A stretch of 64,000 nt of DNA from Vibrio sp. 10N.286.49.B3. GTDB lineage: Bacteria; Pseudomonadota; Gammaproteobacteria; Enterobacterales; Vibrionaceae. Position numbers and translations under genes: made by a program. Under the pieces are notes generated by a model. That model saw only the letters and a list, made by a program, of their open reading frames with translations, was not told the origin of the DNA and ran no database searches. Positions 42,801 to 49,717 of this stretch are shown here, piece by piece; positions within the stretch are counted from its first letter, which is position 1; every line of letters starts with the position of its first letter. Where the stretch lies: positions 186,001 through 250,000 of the forward strand of contig NZ_MCUV01000046.1 in assembly GCF_002873395.1 (NCBI RefSeq), in the 5' to 3' direction.

Positions 42801-43828
42801 GCAACCCCTGTCGTCGAGACTGAACAGCGGCGCAACCAACCACCATTGTTACCATTACGAGTCCGTTTCGATGCTAATAAAATAGGCACAGAATTAAAGC
42901 CCTCCGCAGTGAATTCACTCACTTGCGTACAGCCTTCTGTAATGGGTTCAATCAGTCGATCATCACTGTTTAAAGTATTTTGTGTACTGCCTTGCCCTAA
43001 CCAAAATTTACGCCCATTAACAAAGCCCTCTCCAAGCCCTGCGACAAACGCGACAGACTCGGAAGCCATCGGTCTGTTATTAGGGGCATTCGGCGTGACT
43101 TCTGAGCGATCCAGGATTAAGTCAAAGCCATCTTCATCGGGTTGATACGCTATCGCCGTTAACCATAATGGCTGATTATTTACTTGATTATTAATAGATT
43201 GAATTTGAACGAGAACACCAGGGTCAGATGTAAAATCACTCGAATTTTCATCATAATCACTAAAATCAACCGTAAGCCTCTGATTTGAGCCACCTGATGA
43301 ATTCGAATTGGAGTAAGTCAGATTAGAGCTAACTGTACCTGCCACAATTTTGGCACCATTATCAAATTCAATGACACCAGGCTCAATAACAAAGTAATCA
43401 ATATCACTCATTGGTGCAGGCTGATATGTCACATCAATACCGGCTCTACATCGCCATTGATCAGCATTATTTAGACCAATTTCATCACATGCAGCATCAT
43501 AAGAAGGAAGAAGTTGTTCTACACTGGCACTTTCTGTACCAACAGACATAATGCGCAAATCAGAAGGGTATTCCGTCTCTTTTGGGTTGGTATCCCAATT
43601 CGATCGACTGGCATCGATAGTCGACATGACAAACACTAATGGAGCTTCAGTGTAGGTATTTTCAAAGGTTATGGTACAACTAACGGTACCGTTAGTTTCA
43701 GGGCAATCCTCCGCTGGAATGGTACCAAATTCAAATTGCGGCGTATCAGCATGCGCAATAGAAAAAACACAACAGCCCAATAGCAGCAGCCATGACCAAA
43801 GCAGCGACAACATCCTTTTATACCCCAT
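39812..43828 (-). CDS. mshQ: MSHA pilus biogenesis protein MshQ (large secreted DUF6701-type protein)
   Basis: The 1338-residue protein has a signal peptide (residues 1-27, ending AHA-DT) and lies at the end of the msh locus. The N-terminal half carries two copies of a beta-rich unit with paired cysteines resembling H-type lectin-like folds (about 30-165 and 220-375). A repetitive beta-solenoid-like stretch (about 520-615) with many IV/N/S strands follows, then Ig-like segments, and a C-terminal region typical of MshQ/DUF6701 proteins. ATG 43828 reads MGYKRML; an ATG five codons later is possible. The gene is separated from mshP by the inserted phosphatase gene, so it now needs its own promoter in 43829-44057. 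Its role in pilus function is not well defined. Confidence 0.85.
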   Translation of the reverse strand: MGYKRMLSLLWSWLLLLGCCVFSIAHADTPQFEFGTIPAEDCPETNGTVSCTITFENTYTEAPLVFVMSTIDASRSNWDTNPKETEYPSDLRIMSVGTESASVEQLLPSYDAACDEIGLNNADQWRCRAGIDVTYQPAPMSDIDYFVIEPGVIEFDNGAKIVAGTVSSNLTYSNSNSSGGSNQRLTVDFSDYDENSSDFTSDPGVLVQIQSINNQVNNQPLWLTAIAYQPDEDGFDLILDRSEVTPNAPNNRPMASESVAFVAGLGEGFVNGRKFWLGQGSTQNTLNSDDRLIEPITEGCTQVSEFTAEGFNSVPILLASKRTRNGNNGGWLRRCSVSTTGVALINEEDMHQDYERGHVVEPFSYFLFEKPPLDEVCELFPSPAQTWVGNDEQLLSMSNTTQIIGTQLINGQRVVGFNDDKIEIKNKANCDGQDCIGDAGLMVEKQELESFRTSDVVVDLSNADEAFELKNDDVLQQLRVGKNSTAIFYSGTYWVADIEVHNAGIIEIPDGETVTIHTKTLKMSQGTSFKEIGSGQLIVLVHGVSDDIQVDFNNTSEFTGLLYSEAKVKLSNSSIVRGAITAKSLEMANSSQLIATDNHCFQPADDYEITISPPTNLALMCGDDKPTFDITATNNNLPISTNIVIELYKTTSGDSDYLTTELGGNGSKSGEVYSTNDEGLLTVAVSVEESGISQVELNEDYTITATLNAAGIDPVSATFKYVPFKIAIDDQEVIAGKPYQVDAKVLACDESGNELTATNYQGSPTITHSVTQPSGGDNGRLDYAPTFSSGEAKEADLSINESGVFLVTLTDDDFDCTGYDDCPIEGDDADRVLTGSFEVKSRPWTFALCPLPDTGTDMSGTSSSGVDFSASGVPFDLAVLPIVWHEGSETAEIESQNSYCQAQWVTQNFYHDNAPATTLMMTHEVETPSANSGGINGTLTGNDDRLNTATANDSVYGEYYDYSGLVWDEVGSVRLRVGAENDYLGMTINPGFRGIGRFYPAFFSIDSVKWTSPSNQGDVTYMDQNFEGLEIIVNAYSGDVNNPSTATLVNNYYLFSAAYQAEFELKDDSINDGRIELDLSVGYWQSDGQSGSQWSVDFDSNDEVSWLRSISSDPPLKTEADGPFNTDDSGSSMTDLGLTISAPDSANFDNGQTSQVFPQASSNLLNVQYGQPPVRYGRMRLFDVGGSAGETLKIPLTVEFWNGNQFVTNSDDNASQFDTDNYCSEWIWSEDSDSSAFLTNSDDSTSISTVVSGQSDAVLAKQDPMLAQREQVRIYLRQGNSNHSNLDCLWDQGYGAQPWLIYNWQGNGDEDPSALVTFGIFRGNDKIIFRGEDGLTGQ

Positions 43829-43846
43829 TACTCTCTTCCTTCACCC
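43806..43846. repeat. 41-bp direct repeat, left copy (mshQ start)
   Basis: GACAACATCC through TTCCTTCACCC is repeated at 45644-45684 with only two mismatches in 41 bases. This copy spans the mshQ start codon. Read on the minus strand it also contains the remains of an mshP C-terminus (KEESNGV, then TAA). Weaker similarity continues a further ~15 bases into mshQ. The two copies bracket the alkaline phosphatase gene. Confidence 0.93.
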
Positions 43847-44057
43847 CACAAGTTATCTACAACACAAATATAACACAACACGATGCAGTACAACATGAGG
43901 CAACCTTCTGTAAACAATATTACTTACATTGGTTTCACTCTTGTTTTCTATTTAAAGTTCATTGCACTGTAAAGACTCGAAACTTTAACTTACCAGTAAC
44001 TATTCTGTAATCTGGATCGGATTTAATGATTGCACTTACGAAAAGGAGTTACAAAAA

Positions 44058-45554
44058 ATGTTCCCAACTAAAAAATCATTTAATCTTAGTATCATTGCAT
44101 TATCTGTCGCTTTTTCACTTACGGGTTGTAATAGCAGTTCAGATAGCGACGACAAAACTGAACCAAAAGCAACGAATGTTATTTTGATGATCACTGATGG
44201 TGCAAGTGACGGTGCATGGGATATTGCAACTTACTACTCTCATGGTGAAAAAGCTAATGATGTGTTCCCTTACGATCAATTAGATACACGTATAGGAATG
44301 AGCACGTTTGCTTTAAACGCAGGCAGTGCTGCTGATAGCTGTGATAATGAAGTTGCTGAAGTCGGTTATGAAAAAGATAAAGCTTGGGATGATACGCCCG
44401 TTGATTCTGACTCTAGTACGTATGACCGTGTGTTTGCTGGTTATCAATACCTTAATACAGACTACACTGACTCGGCAGCAGCGGGGACGGCATTGGCAAC
44501 GGGGACTAAAACTTACTTAGGTGGCATCGCTGTTGATTACTGTGGTCGCCCACTAGAGTCAATTACTGCGATTGCAAAAGCCAATGGTTTAGCAACCGGT
44601 ATTGTTACTTCTGTACAATATAACCATGCAACACCAGCAGCCTTTTCTGCGACCAACGTTAGTCGTAATAATTACACTGATATCGGTCATGATATGTTAA
44701 CTAATGGTAAAGCAGATCTAATTATGGGTGCGGGTCATCCAAACTTTAGCAGTAAGAGTATTCCTCGTGATGCGAGTAACTTTAATTACGTTAAAGAGTC
44801 TGACTGGGTAGCACTGACTAATAATGCACTGAAGCCAATTGGTTCAGATTTAGCATGGAACTTGATTGATGAAAAAGCTGATTTTGAAAGGCTAGCAAAT
44901 AATGAGTTCGGCGATGATATCATGGGCGCTCCGTTATTTGGTTTAGTGCAAAACAGCTCAACATTACAACAAAGCCGTAACTGTGAAGATGGTCAAGATG
45001 CTAATGTTGCATTCGACTGTACTTACTTAGATGCAACACCTTCACTAGAAACAATGACTCAAGGCGCACTTAACTACCTATCTCAAAACGAGAAAGGCTT
45101 CTTCATGATGGTAGAAGGCGGCGCGGTTGATTGGGCTGCACATGCGAGAGACTCTGCACGTATCATTGAAGAGCAAATTGATTTCAATGACTCTGTTGCA
45201 GCGGTTGTTAACTGGGTAGAAGAGAACAGTAGCTGGGAAGAAACACTACTTATCGTAACAACGGACCACGGTAATGCATACGTTTTAGGTGGGACATCAG
45301 ATCAAAATGCTTATGCACCAGTTGAAAACCCTGGTCAAGGTAAGATGCCAGAAGTGAAATACTTCAGTGGTAGCCACACGAACGAATTAGTACGTTTCTA
45401 CGCTAAAGGTAATGGCGTTGAAGGTCTTGCTGATTTAGTTCAGGGTACTGATGCTGGTTATGTTGAACATTACCAAAATGAAGGCTCAACGGGTGACTAC
45501 ATCGATAACACCAATACGTTTGACCTAATGAAGCAGGTTATTACTCAACCTTAA
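44058..45554 (+). CDS. Lipoprotein alkaline phosphatase (PhoA superfamily)
   Basis: The 498-residue protein has a lipoprotein signal with the lipobox LTGC (C24) and a serine/aspartate-rich linker. It is probably anchored in the outer membrane facing the periplasm or surface. Active-site features of alkaline phosphatases are complete: metal Asp in MITDGASDG (D47), nucleophile Ser139 in DYTDSAAAGTALATG, EGGAVDWAAHARD, TTDHGNAY and SGSHT. AAAGGAG precedes the start. It would release phosphate from organic esters. It runs against the msh genes and is bracketed by a 41-bp repeat, so it is an insertion. No convincing Pho box was seen upstream. Confidence 0.92.
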   Translation: MFPTKKSFNLSIIALSVAFSLTGCNSSSDSDDKTEPKATNVILMITDGASDGAWDIATYYSHGEKANDVFPYDQLDTRIGMSTFALNAGSAADSCDNEVAEVGYEKDKAWDDTPVDSDSSTYDRVFAGYQYLNTDYTDSAAAGTALATGTKTYLGGIAVDYCGRPLESITAIAKANGLATGIVTSVQYNHATPAAFSATNVSRNNYTDIGHDMLTNGKADLIMGAGHPNFSSKSIPRDASNFNYVKESDWVALTNNALKPIGSDLAWNLIDEKADFERLANNEFGDDIMGAPLFGLVQNSSTLQQSRNCEDGQDANVAFDCTYLDATPSLETMTQGALNYLSQNEKGFFMMVEGGAVDWAAHARDSARIIEEQIDFNDSVAAVVNWVEENSSWEETLLIVTTDHGNAYVLGGTSDQNAYAPVENPGQGKMPEVKYFSGSHTNELVRFYAKGNGVEGLADLVQGTDAGYVEHYQNEGSTGDYIDNTNTFDLMKQVITQP

Positions 45555-45596
45555 GCAATACCATATATCTTATGTTGAGATAGCTACGATAGAATA

Positions 45597-45634
45597 TTAT
45601 CCCCGGTCTTATTAAAGATTGGGGATTTTTTGTT
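45597..45634 (+). terminator. Rho-independent terminator of the alkaline phosphatase gene
   Basis: ATCCCCGGTCTT-ATTA-AAGATTGGGGAT forms a 12-pair stem with two G-T pairs, followed by TTTTTTG. It lies ~45 bases after the stop, just before the right copy of the 41-bp repeat. Confidence 0.9.
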
Positions 45635-45643
45635 TCATCAAGA

Positions 45644-45684
45644 GACACCATCCTTTTATGCCCCATTACTCTCTTCCTTCACCC
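45644..45684. repeat. 41-bp direct repeat, right copy (mshP end with mshQ start remnant)
   Basis: This copy contains the real mshP C-terminus (KEESNGA and its TAA). On the minus strand an ATG at 45666 reads MGHKRMVSL, a vestige of the MGYKRMLSL start of mshQ, before running into unrelated sequence. The ancestral msh operon therefore had mshP and mshQ overlapping here. Confidence 0.93.
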
Positions 45685-46108
45685 AGAGTTCTTGATTACG
45701 GCGCACTTCACTTTTGCCGCTGCCACATATTGCTGTGGACTTAAGTTTATAAAATGTCTCTTCGTTTAAAGTGCCAAACTCATCACAAACTAGTGTGATC
45801 GTATGGCAAGGGATATCGGTTAACAGAGCTTGTGGGGCGCTTGAATTTGGAATGCTCACACAAGCACTACTCACGGCTGAAGAAGCACCAAGTGGGTACA
45901 TTTGAGTTAACGCCCATTCATTACTTGAGTGCGCCAACAACCAAGCCTGAGTGCCTAGCTGCTCTTTAGTTAATGCATCATGATTCGACCATTGAATGCG
46001 CCCCAAGAGCATGGCAAGAAAGCCCATTACCGTAATGACAAAAATCGCGACAATATACAAACTGCCACGTTGCTTTCGAGGTGAAGCTTTCCTTGCTTTA
46101 TGGGACAT
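45656..46108 (-). CDS. mshP: MSHA pilus minor component MshP
   Basis: The 150-residue protein starts MSHKARKASPRKQRGSLYIVAIFVI. It has a basic leader, then one hydrophobic helix in the PilX-like form that lacks the canonical FTLxE, followed by a small soluble domain with cysteines. The frame is open upstream, but ATG 46108 overlaps the mshO end by 11 bases and gives the expected leader. It is the last gene before the insertion that cuts off mshQ. Confidence 0.85.
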   Translation of the reverse strand: MSHKARKASPRKQRGSLYIVAIFVITVMGFLAMLLGRIQWSNHDALTKEQLGTQAWLLAHSSNEWALTQMYPLGASSAVSSACVSIPNSSAPQALLTDIPCHTITLVCDEFGTLNEETFYKLKSTAICGSGKSEVRRNQELWVKEESNGA

Positions 46109-46838
46109 TAAACACCTGCACGTCTTGTTGGTAATTACTGCTTTCATCTTGTTGAGTAAAGACAAAACTTAAACTGACCAGCCCAGCTTTATGCAGCTCT
46201 GGTGGCGTATAAGTAAAATCGGCACTGGTAATGCTATCGGCAACCGTGATGAAGTCATTAGAAGAGTCAACTTGACGAGATAGCTCTTGCCCCGTTAGAC
46301 AGTACTTCACTTTTTCATCAAAGATATAGTGACGATCGGCAATCGAACGACCCTTTAATGAGGTATTCTCTAAAGTATAAATAAGATCCTCAGCCTGCAA
46401 GTCACCGACAGGATGAATATAGTCACTATCTATCAAGTCTTCTTGTCGAGTAGGGTTAATCACTAAGGTTAAGTCGGCAGGTAAAATATTATCGTCAGCA
46501 AGGCTATCAGAACCAATCAGAAACTGAATATCACTGCCTATCTCAGCATAAAAACCAGAATAGACGATGGGATAAAATGAGATGCATGGTTGACCCGCTA
46601 AAATTTCAACCTCTATACTATTAGGCACAGCATGACGCAGTTCACGGGTCATTTTTTCGATGGTGAATTGCGCTTGAGTTTGAATGCGTTGTCTATCCAC
46701 AGAATCGATAAAACCACGCGTTCCTAATTCGACAAAGCCAGCAATACCAAGCACTAACACACCCCCAACAATAATGGTGAGGATCAGTTCGACCAATGTA
46801 AAACCTTGCTGCTGAGATGTGCCTCTTGCCGCTCGCAT
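46098..46838 (-). CDS. mshO: MSHA minor prepilin MshO
   Basis: The 246-residue prepilin-like protein has a short leader ending QQQG-FTLVEL, the class III signal cut and methylated by PilD, then a ~20-residue helix and a large globular domain. Minor pilins of this kind prime pilus assembly. Its ATG overlaps the mshD stop by one base (TAATG). Confidence 0.9.
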   Translation of the reverse strand: MRAARGTSQQQGFTLVELILTIIVGGVLVLGIAGFVELGTRGFIDSVDRQRIQTQAQFTIEKMTRELRHAVPNSIEVEILAGQPCISFYPIVYSGFYAEIGSDIQFLIGSDSLADDNILPADLTLVINPTRQEDLIDSDYIHPVGDLQAEDLIYTLENTSLKGRSIADRHYIFDEKVKYCLTGQELSRQVDSSNDFITVADSITSADFTYTPPELHKAGLVSLSFVFTQQDESSNYQQDVQVFNVP

Positions 46839-47380
46839 TAGTAGTTACCTCGATACGCAATCAACTCAAACTCAATATGACGACTGGCCTTCACCGTTAA
46901 GGTGATCTTTTTCATCATATCGTCACTTGCTACTAACTCTGATGTCGCCTCAACTAGTTCAATGTTGATCAGCACGTGCATGTTTTTATATTGCTGATAA
47001 CTATCTTCAAACAACATGCTTAATTCATTTTGCGGCTCTGCTGGATAGTCACTGCATTGAGTGATATCACTGCCATACCAGCAGCCTTGATAGTCATCGA
47101 TGCCATCAAAAGTTAAGCTGCCACTTGAGCTTGCACACACTAAACCATTTTCACCACAGCGCACCGCCCCACCATCAGCGCCACTGTTTGCGGCGAAGTT
47201 TTTCGAGAGAATTTGATCCATTAAGCTTTGCCCTAAAGCCACACTACGCGTTTGATAATGCGGATCAGCAGAGCGCTCGATTTGTGGGAAGAGTAAACTG
47301 GTTAAAGTGATCATAGCGATCGCCATAATGACCATCACTACGATACTTTCGATTAAGGTAAAGCCAAGTGTGCGCTTCAT
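46838..47380 (-). CDS. mshD: MSHA minor prepilin MshD
   Basis: The 180-residue protein begins MKRTLG-FTLIESIVVMVIMAIAMI, a short prepilin leader with Glu at +5. The soluble domain has cysteine pairs (VRCG, LVCA; GCWY, TQCS). The frame extends upstream, but ATG 47380 overlaps the mshC stop (ATGA) and gives a normal prepilin leader. Confidence 0.9.
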   Translation of the reverse strand: MKRTLGFTLIESIVVMVIMAIAMITLTSLLFPQIERSADPHYQTRSVALGQSLMDQILSKNFAANSGADGGAVRCGENGLVCASSSGSLTFDGIDDYQGCWYGSDITQCSDYPAEPQNELSMLFEDSYQQYKNMHVLINIELVEATSELVASDDMMKKITLTVKASRHIEFELIAYRGNY

Positions 47381-47913
47381 TGGCAACCTCCTTTGCTCAC
47401 GTAACCTTGCGAGTTGATGCACAGTGGTGCGTCTCCACCAGCGGTATGTAAAGTGATATCAACGCCACTGGACAAGGCTAATAAAGGATTGCCGAGTAAG
47501 TCAAAGGTAACCAGCCCTTGACCACTGTTAATTGAGGCGCTGATAGCAAGGTGATCACTGGCGCTGTCTTGATTCTGGTTTGTGCATGCGTAGACGCTAC
47601 CTAAGCAGTTGGGTGACACTTCTAACTGGGTGCGCTGGCACATATTACTTAGCGGGTTACTTGGGGTGCTGAGATCAGGATCGCATTCGCTATCAGCATA
47701 GTTGGTTTGCATACGGGTGAGTTGCACTTGACGAATGATAGAGATGGCCTGATCTTGCAATGGTCCAGCAGAAAAACTGGACACACCAATATATCGGCTC
47801 GCCGCGTAGCTTGATATGATAGCAACAAGAATGATCACCACAATCAGCTCGACTAAAGTAAAGCCATGCTGTCTGTTTTGTGCGCTCGATGTTGGGGTGA
47901 TCATGGGCTTCAT
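47377..47913 (-). CDS. mshC: MSHA minor prepilin MshC
   Basis: The 178-residue prepilin has a 17-residue leader (QNRQHG-FTLVELIVVIILV) and a domain rich in cysteine. ATG 47913 or the ATG three codons later could be the start. It follows mshA after ~185 bases that include two hairpins, so it is probably expressed at lower level than the major pilin. Confidence 0.9.
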   Translation of the reverse strand: MKPMITPTSSAQNRQHGFTLVELIVVIILVAIISSYAASRYIGVSSFSAGPLQDQAISIIRQVQLTRMQTNYADSECDPDLSTPSNPLSNMCQRTQLEVSPNCLGSVYACTNQNQDSASDHLAISASINSGQGLVTFDLLGNPLLALSSGVDITLHTAGGDAPLCINSQGYVSKGGCQ

Positions 47914-48007
47914 TGCGTACTTCCTGTTGCAAAATGGTCATGTCATTTGCAGGTTAACTGGATGTCTGCAGCATCGGTTCAACCGTGTTCGAACATGCGG
48001 TATTTTT

Positions 48008-48040
48008 ACTTGAAGCTATCAGGTAGGGTTAACTTCAAGT
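48008..48040 (-). other. Second hairpin in the mshA - mshC gap
   Basis: ACTTGAAG and CTTCAAGT are perfect inverted repeats separated by 17 bases, directly after the mshA terminator on the minus strand. It may stabilise the mshA mRNA end or act as an antiterminator partner; no evidence decides between these. Confidence 0.5.
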
Positions 48041-48073
48041 AAAAAAGGCCAACTTAACGATAAGCTGGCCTTT
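48041..48073 (-). terminator. Terminator after mshA
   Basis: On the minus strand, AAAGGCCAGCTTA-TCGT-TAAGTTGGCCTTTTTT is a 13-pair stem with one G-T pair and a T-run, 25 bases past the mshA stop. Partial readthrough to mshCDOP would give excess major pilin. Confidence 0.9.
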
Positions 48074-48097
48074 CACGTTGACGAGGCAACTTAACGA

Positions 48098-48568
48098 TTA
48101 GTCACAGTCTTTTACTTCAATTGTTGGTTCTGCTGAAGCTGAATCTGCTTCTGTATAAGCTACATAACATTTATCAGTTACTGAACTATTTGAAAATGAA
48201 TAGTATATAGCACTAGATGCTGGTGAATCTGGTGTTATTATTTTCCAATCCTCAGAAGCCAGTCCACTTACCGCATTACCAATACCAGCTGATGTTGCCG
48301 CTGGGTAGCCAAATGCTAACTTGATACTATCAACTGCAGCGCTAGCATCTGATGAGTCGAGAGCTTCAACACCATTAATCGCTGCTTTGCCGTAAACGAT
48401 ACCAGCTGCGCCAGCCATTGCGCCCTTAAGACCTTGCAGTGATGAATTACGTGCATCATCTTGTAAGTTTAAAAAACGCGGTGCTGCTGTTACGGCTAAA
48501 ATGCCTAGAATAACAATAACCACGACCAATTCTATTAACGTAAAACCATTTTGTTTTTTCATATCCAT
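48098..48568 (-). CDS. mshA: MSHA major pilin
   Basis: MshA is the structural subunit of the mannose-sensitive haemagglutinin pilus, used for surface attachment. The 156-residue preprotein has a short leader (MDMKKQNG) cut before FTLIELVVVIVILG, a long N-terminal helix, alanine/serine-rich body sequence and a C-terminal cysteine pair (TDKCYVAY ... VKDCD) likely forming the D-loop. A second ATG (MKKQNG) is two codons in. It follows mshB by 43 bases and is followed by a strong terminator. Confidence 0.95.
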   Translation of the reverse strand: MDMKKQNGFTLIELVVVIVILGILAVTAAPRFLNLQDDARNSSLQGLKGAMAGAAGIVYGKAAINGVEALDSSDASAAVDSIKLAFGYPAATSAGIGNAVSGLASEDWKIITPDSPASSAIYYSFSNSSVTDKCYVAYTEADSASAEPTIEVKDCD

Positions 48569-48611
48569 ATACTCTAGCTATTTAAAATTAAACACATTTA
48601 TAAAAAAGAAC

Positions 48612-49169
48612 TTAGTCTTTTAACACCACGTTTACGCTGCCATTTTTCACATCGTAATCGAAATAATGAGCTTTGCCTTCGTTTTGCGTATAGCGACATA
48701 CACTGTCAGTGTTGGGTACGAGTTCAGCAAAGTATTTAATGCCACTTTCCGATGACGTAGCAAGCGTCACTTTTGGTGGGTTCTGTAATAAGGTTTCCAT
48801 CAAGCGAATACATCTATCAGCATCAACTGTCACAAGGTAGCTATCAGACTCACCCGTCTCGTCACCTTTAACAACAGCAGGGTAACCATCACGGTAATCA
48901 GGTGTTGAACTTGTTGTAAGCCAGAACTCCTGCCCGTCATAGTCGACAAGGTTGTCACCATTCGCATCAACAGGGCGAGCTTCGGCTTCCCATTGTGCAC
49001 GAGCCGATAAAACAGCGGTTGCAAAACCACCCGCAACACCTTCAATACTGGCTTGCTTAGCTTGGTCAGTCACATTCAAAAAGCGTGGTAAAGCGGCAGC
49101 CGCTAATAAACCCAACACCACAATCACGATGACTAATTCAACAAGTGTGAAACCTTTTACTCTATTCAT
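48612..49169 (-). CDS. mshB: MSHA pilin-like protein MshB
   Basis: The 185-residue prepilin starts MNRVKG-FTLVELVIVIVVLGLLAAAALPRF, very like mshA in its helix (the RFLNVTDQAKQASIEGVAGG segment parallels MshA). It is the first gene of the structural half of the locus. The two cysteines in its body may pair. A perfect TATAAT lies ~30 bases upstream of the start. Confidence 0.92.
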   Translation of the reverse strand: MNRVKGFTLVELVIVIVVLGLLAAAALPRFLNVTDQAKQASIEGVAGGFATAVLSARAQWEAEARPVDANGDNLVDYDGQEFWLTTSSTPDYRDGYPAVVKGDETGESDSYLVTVDADRCIRLMETLLQNPPKVTLATSSESGIKYFAELVPNTDSVCRYTQNEGKAHYFDYDVKNGSVNVVLKD

Positions 49170-49198
49170 TTAATTATCCTTAACTATTAAGCGCTTGC

Positions 49199-49204
49199 AT
49201 TATA
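49199..49204 (-). promoter_or_regulatory. Possible -10 box of the mshBACDOP unit
   Basis: The minus strand reads GGTTATAATGC between mshF and mshB, a perfect TATAAT. The -35 region at 17 bases is poor. Position fits a separate promoter for the structural pilin genes, as described for Vibrio cholerae msh. Confidence 0.4.
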
Positions 49205-49248
49205 ACCTGATGTAAAATTAATTCATTATCTAACGTCAAATAAATCAC

Positions 49249-49716
49249 TCACGACAAAAAAACAACACTTACTCGTATACTATTGATTTTATCAACAATA
49301 ATCACAACTTCTTCATTGATCTTAAAATGACATCGATAGCTTTCCTCTCTATCTACCTCATCCTGCGTTACCTGCGCATCATCGAAGTTATTTGTCGGTA
49401 GTGTCAGCAGGGTTAACAAAAGGTTACAATTGTTTTTACCACTCTTTAATGGCTTGATCCAGCCTTTACTATCAAAGTTAACTTGTTGTTCATAAAAAAA
49501 AAGTGATGCTGGTTGACCATTCAATTGCCACGCTTCATGGTATTGGTTGGCTTGCCTTTGCATTGCGTTCGCCAACACCATACCTTGCACGCGTTGCGCC
49601 TCATCTTCGGTTGTGCGCCAAACGTGCAAAAAGAGAGCAATACACAGCAAGACAACGCTATAAGCGACTAACCTGCGCAGCCAAACTAGATTCAACAACG
49701 CATAGAATCGATCCAT
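49249..49716 (-). CDS. mshF: MSHA biogenesis protein MshF
   Basis: The 155-residue protein has a short cytoplasmic start, one membrane helix (about 14-31) and a periplasmic domain. It is recognised mainly by position, directly after mshG and before mshB. No enzymatic motif is visible; a structural role in the assembly platform is inferred. Confidence 0.78.
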   Translation of the reverse strand: MDRFYALLNLVWLRRLVAYSVVLLCIALFLHVWRTTEDEAQRVQGMVLANAMQRQANQYHEAWQLNGQPASLFFYEQQVNFDSKGWIKPLKSGKNNCNLLLTLLTLPTNNFDDAQVTQDEVDREESYRCHFKINEEVVIIVDKINSIRVSVVFLS

Positions 49717-49717
49717 G

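Noticed and set aside
43829..44057. Pho box upstream of the alkaline phosphatase
   Set aside because: CTGTAA-like pieces occur, but no two 7-base direct repeats with a 4-base spacer were found.
45536..45666. Minus-strand ORF beginning MGHKRMVSL after mshP
   Set aside because: Only about nine codons resemble mshQ; the rest is unrelated sequence reading through a terminator and the phosphatase 3' end. Treated as a duplication remnant, not a gene.
43806..45684. The phosphatase segment as a classical transposon or integron cassette
   Set aside because: No transposase, no terminal inverted repeats and no attC-like site; the flanking repeat is too long and is gene-derived for a normal target-site duplication.
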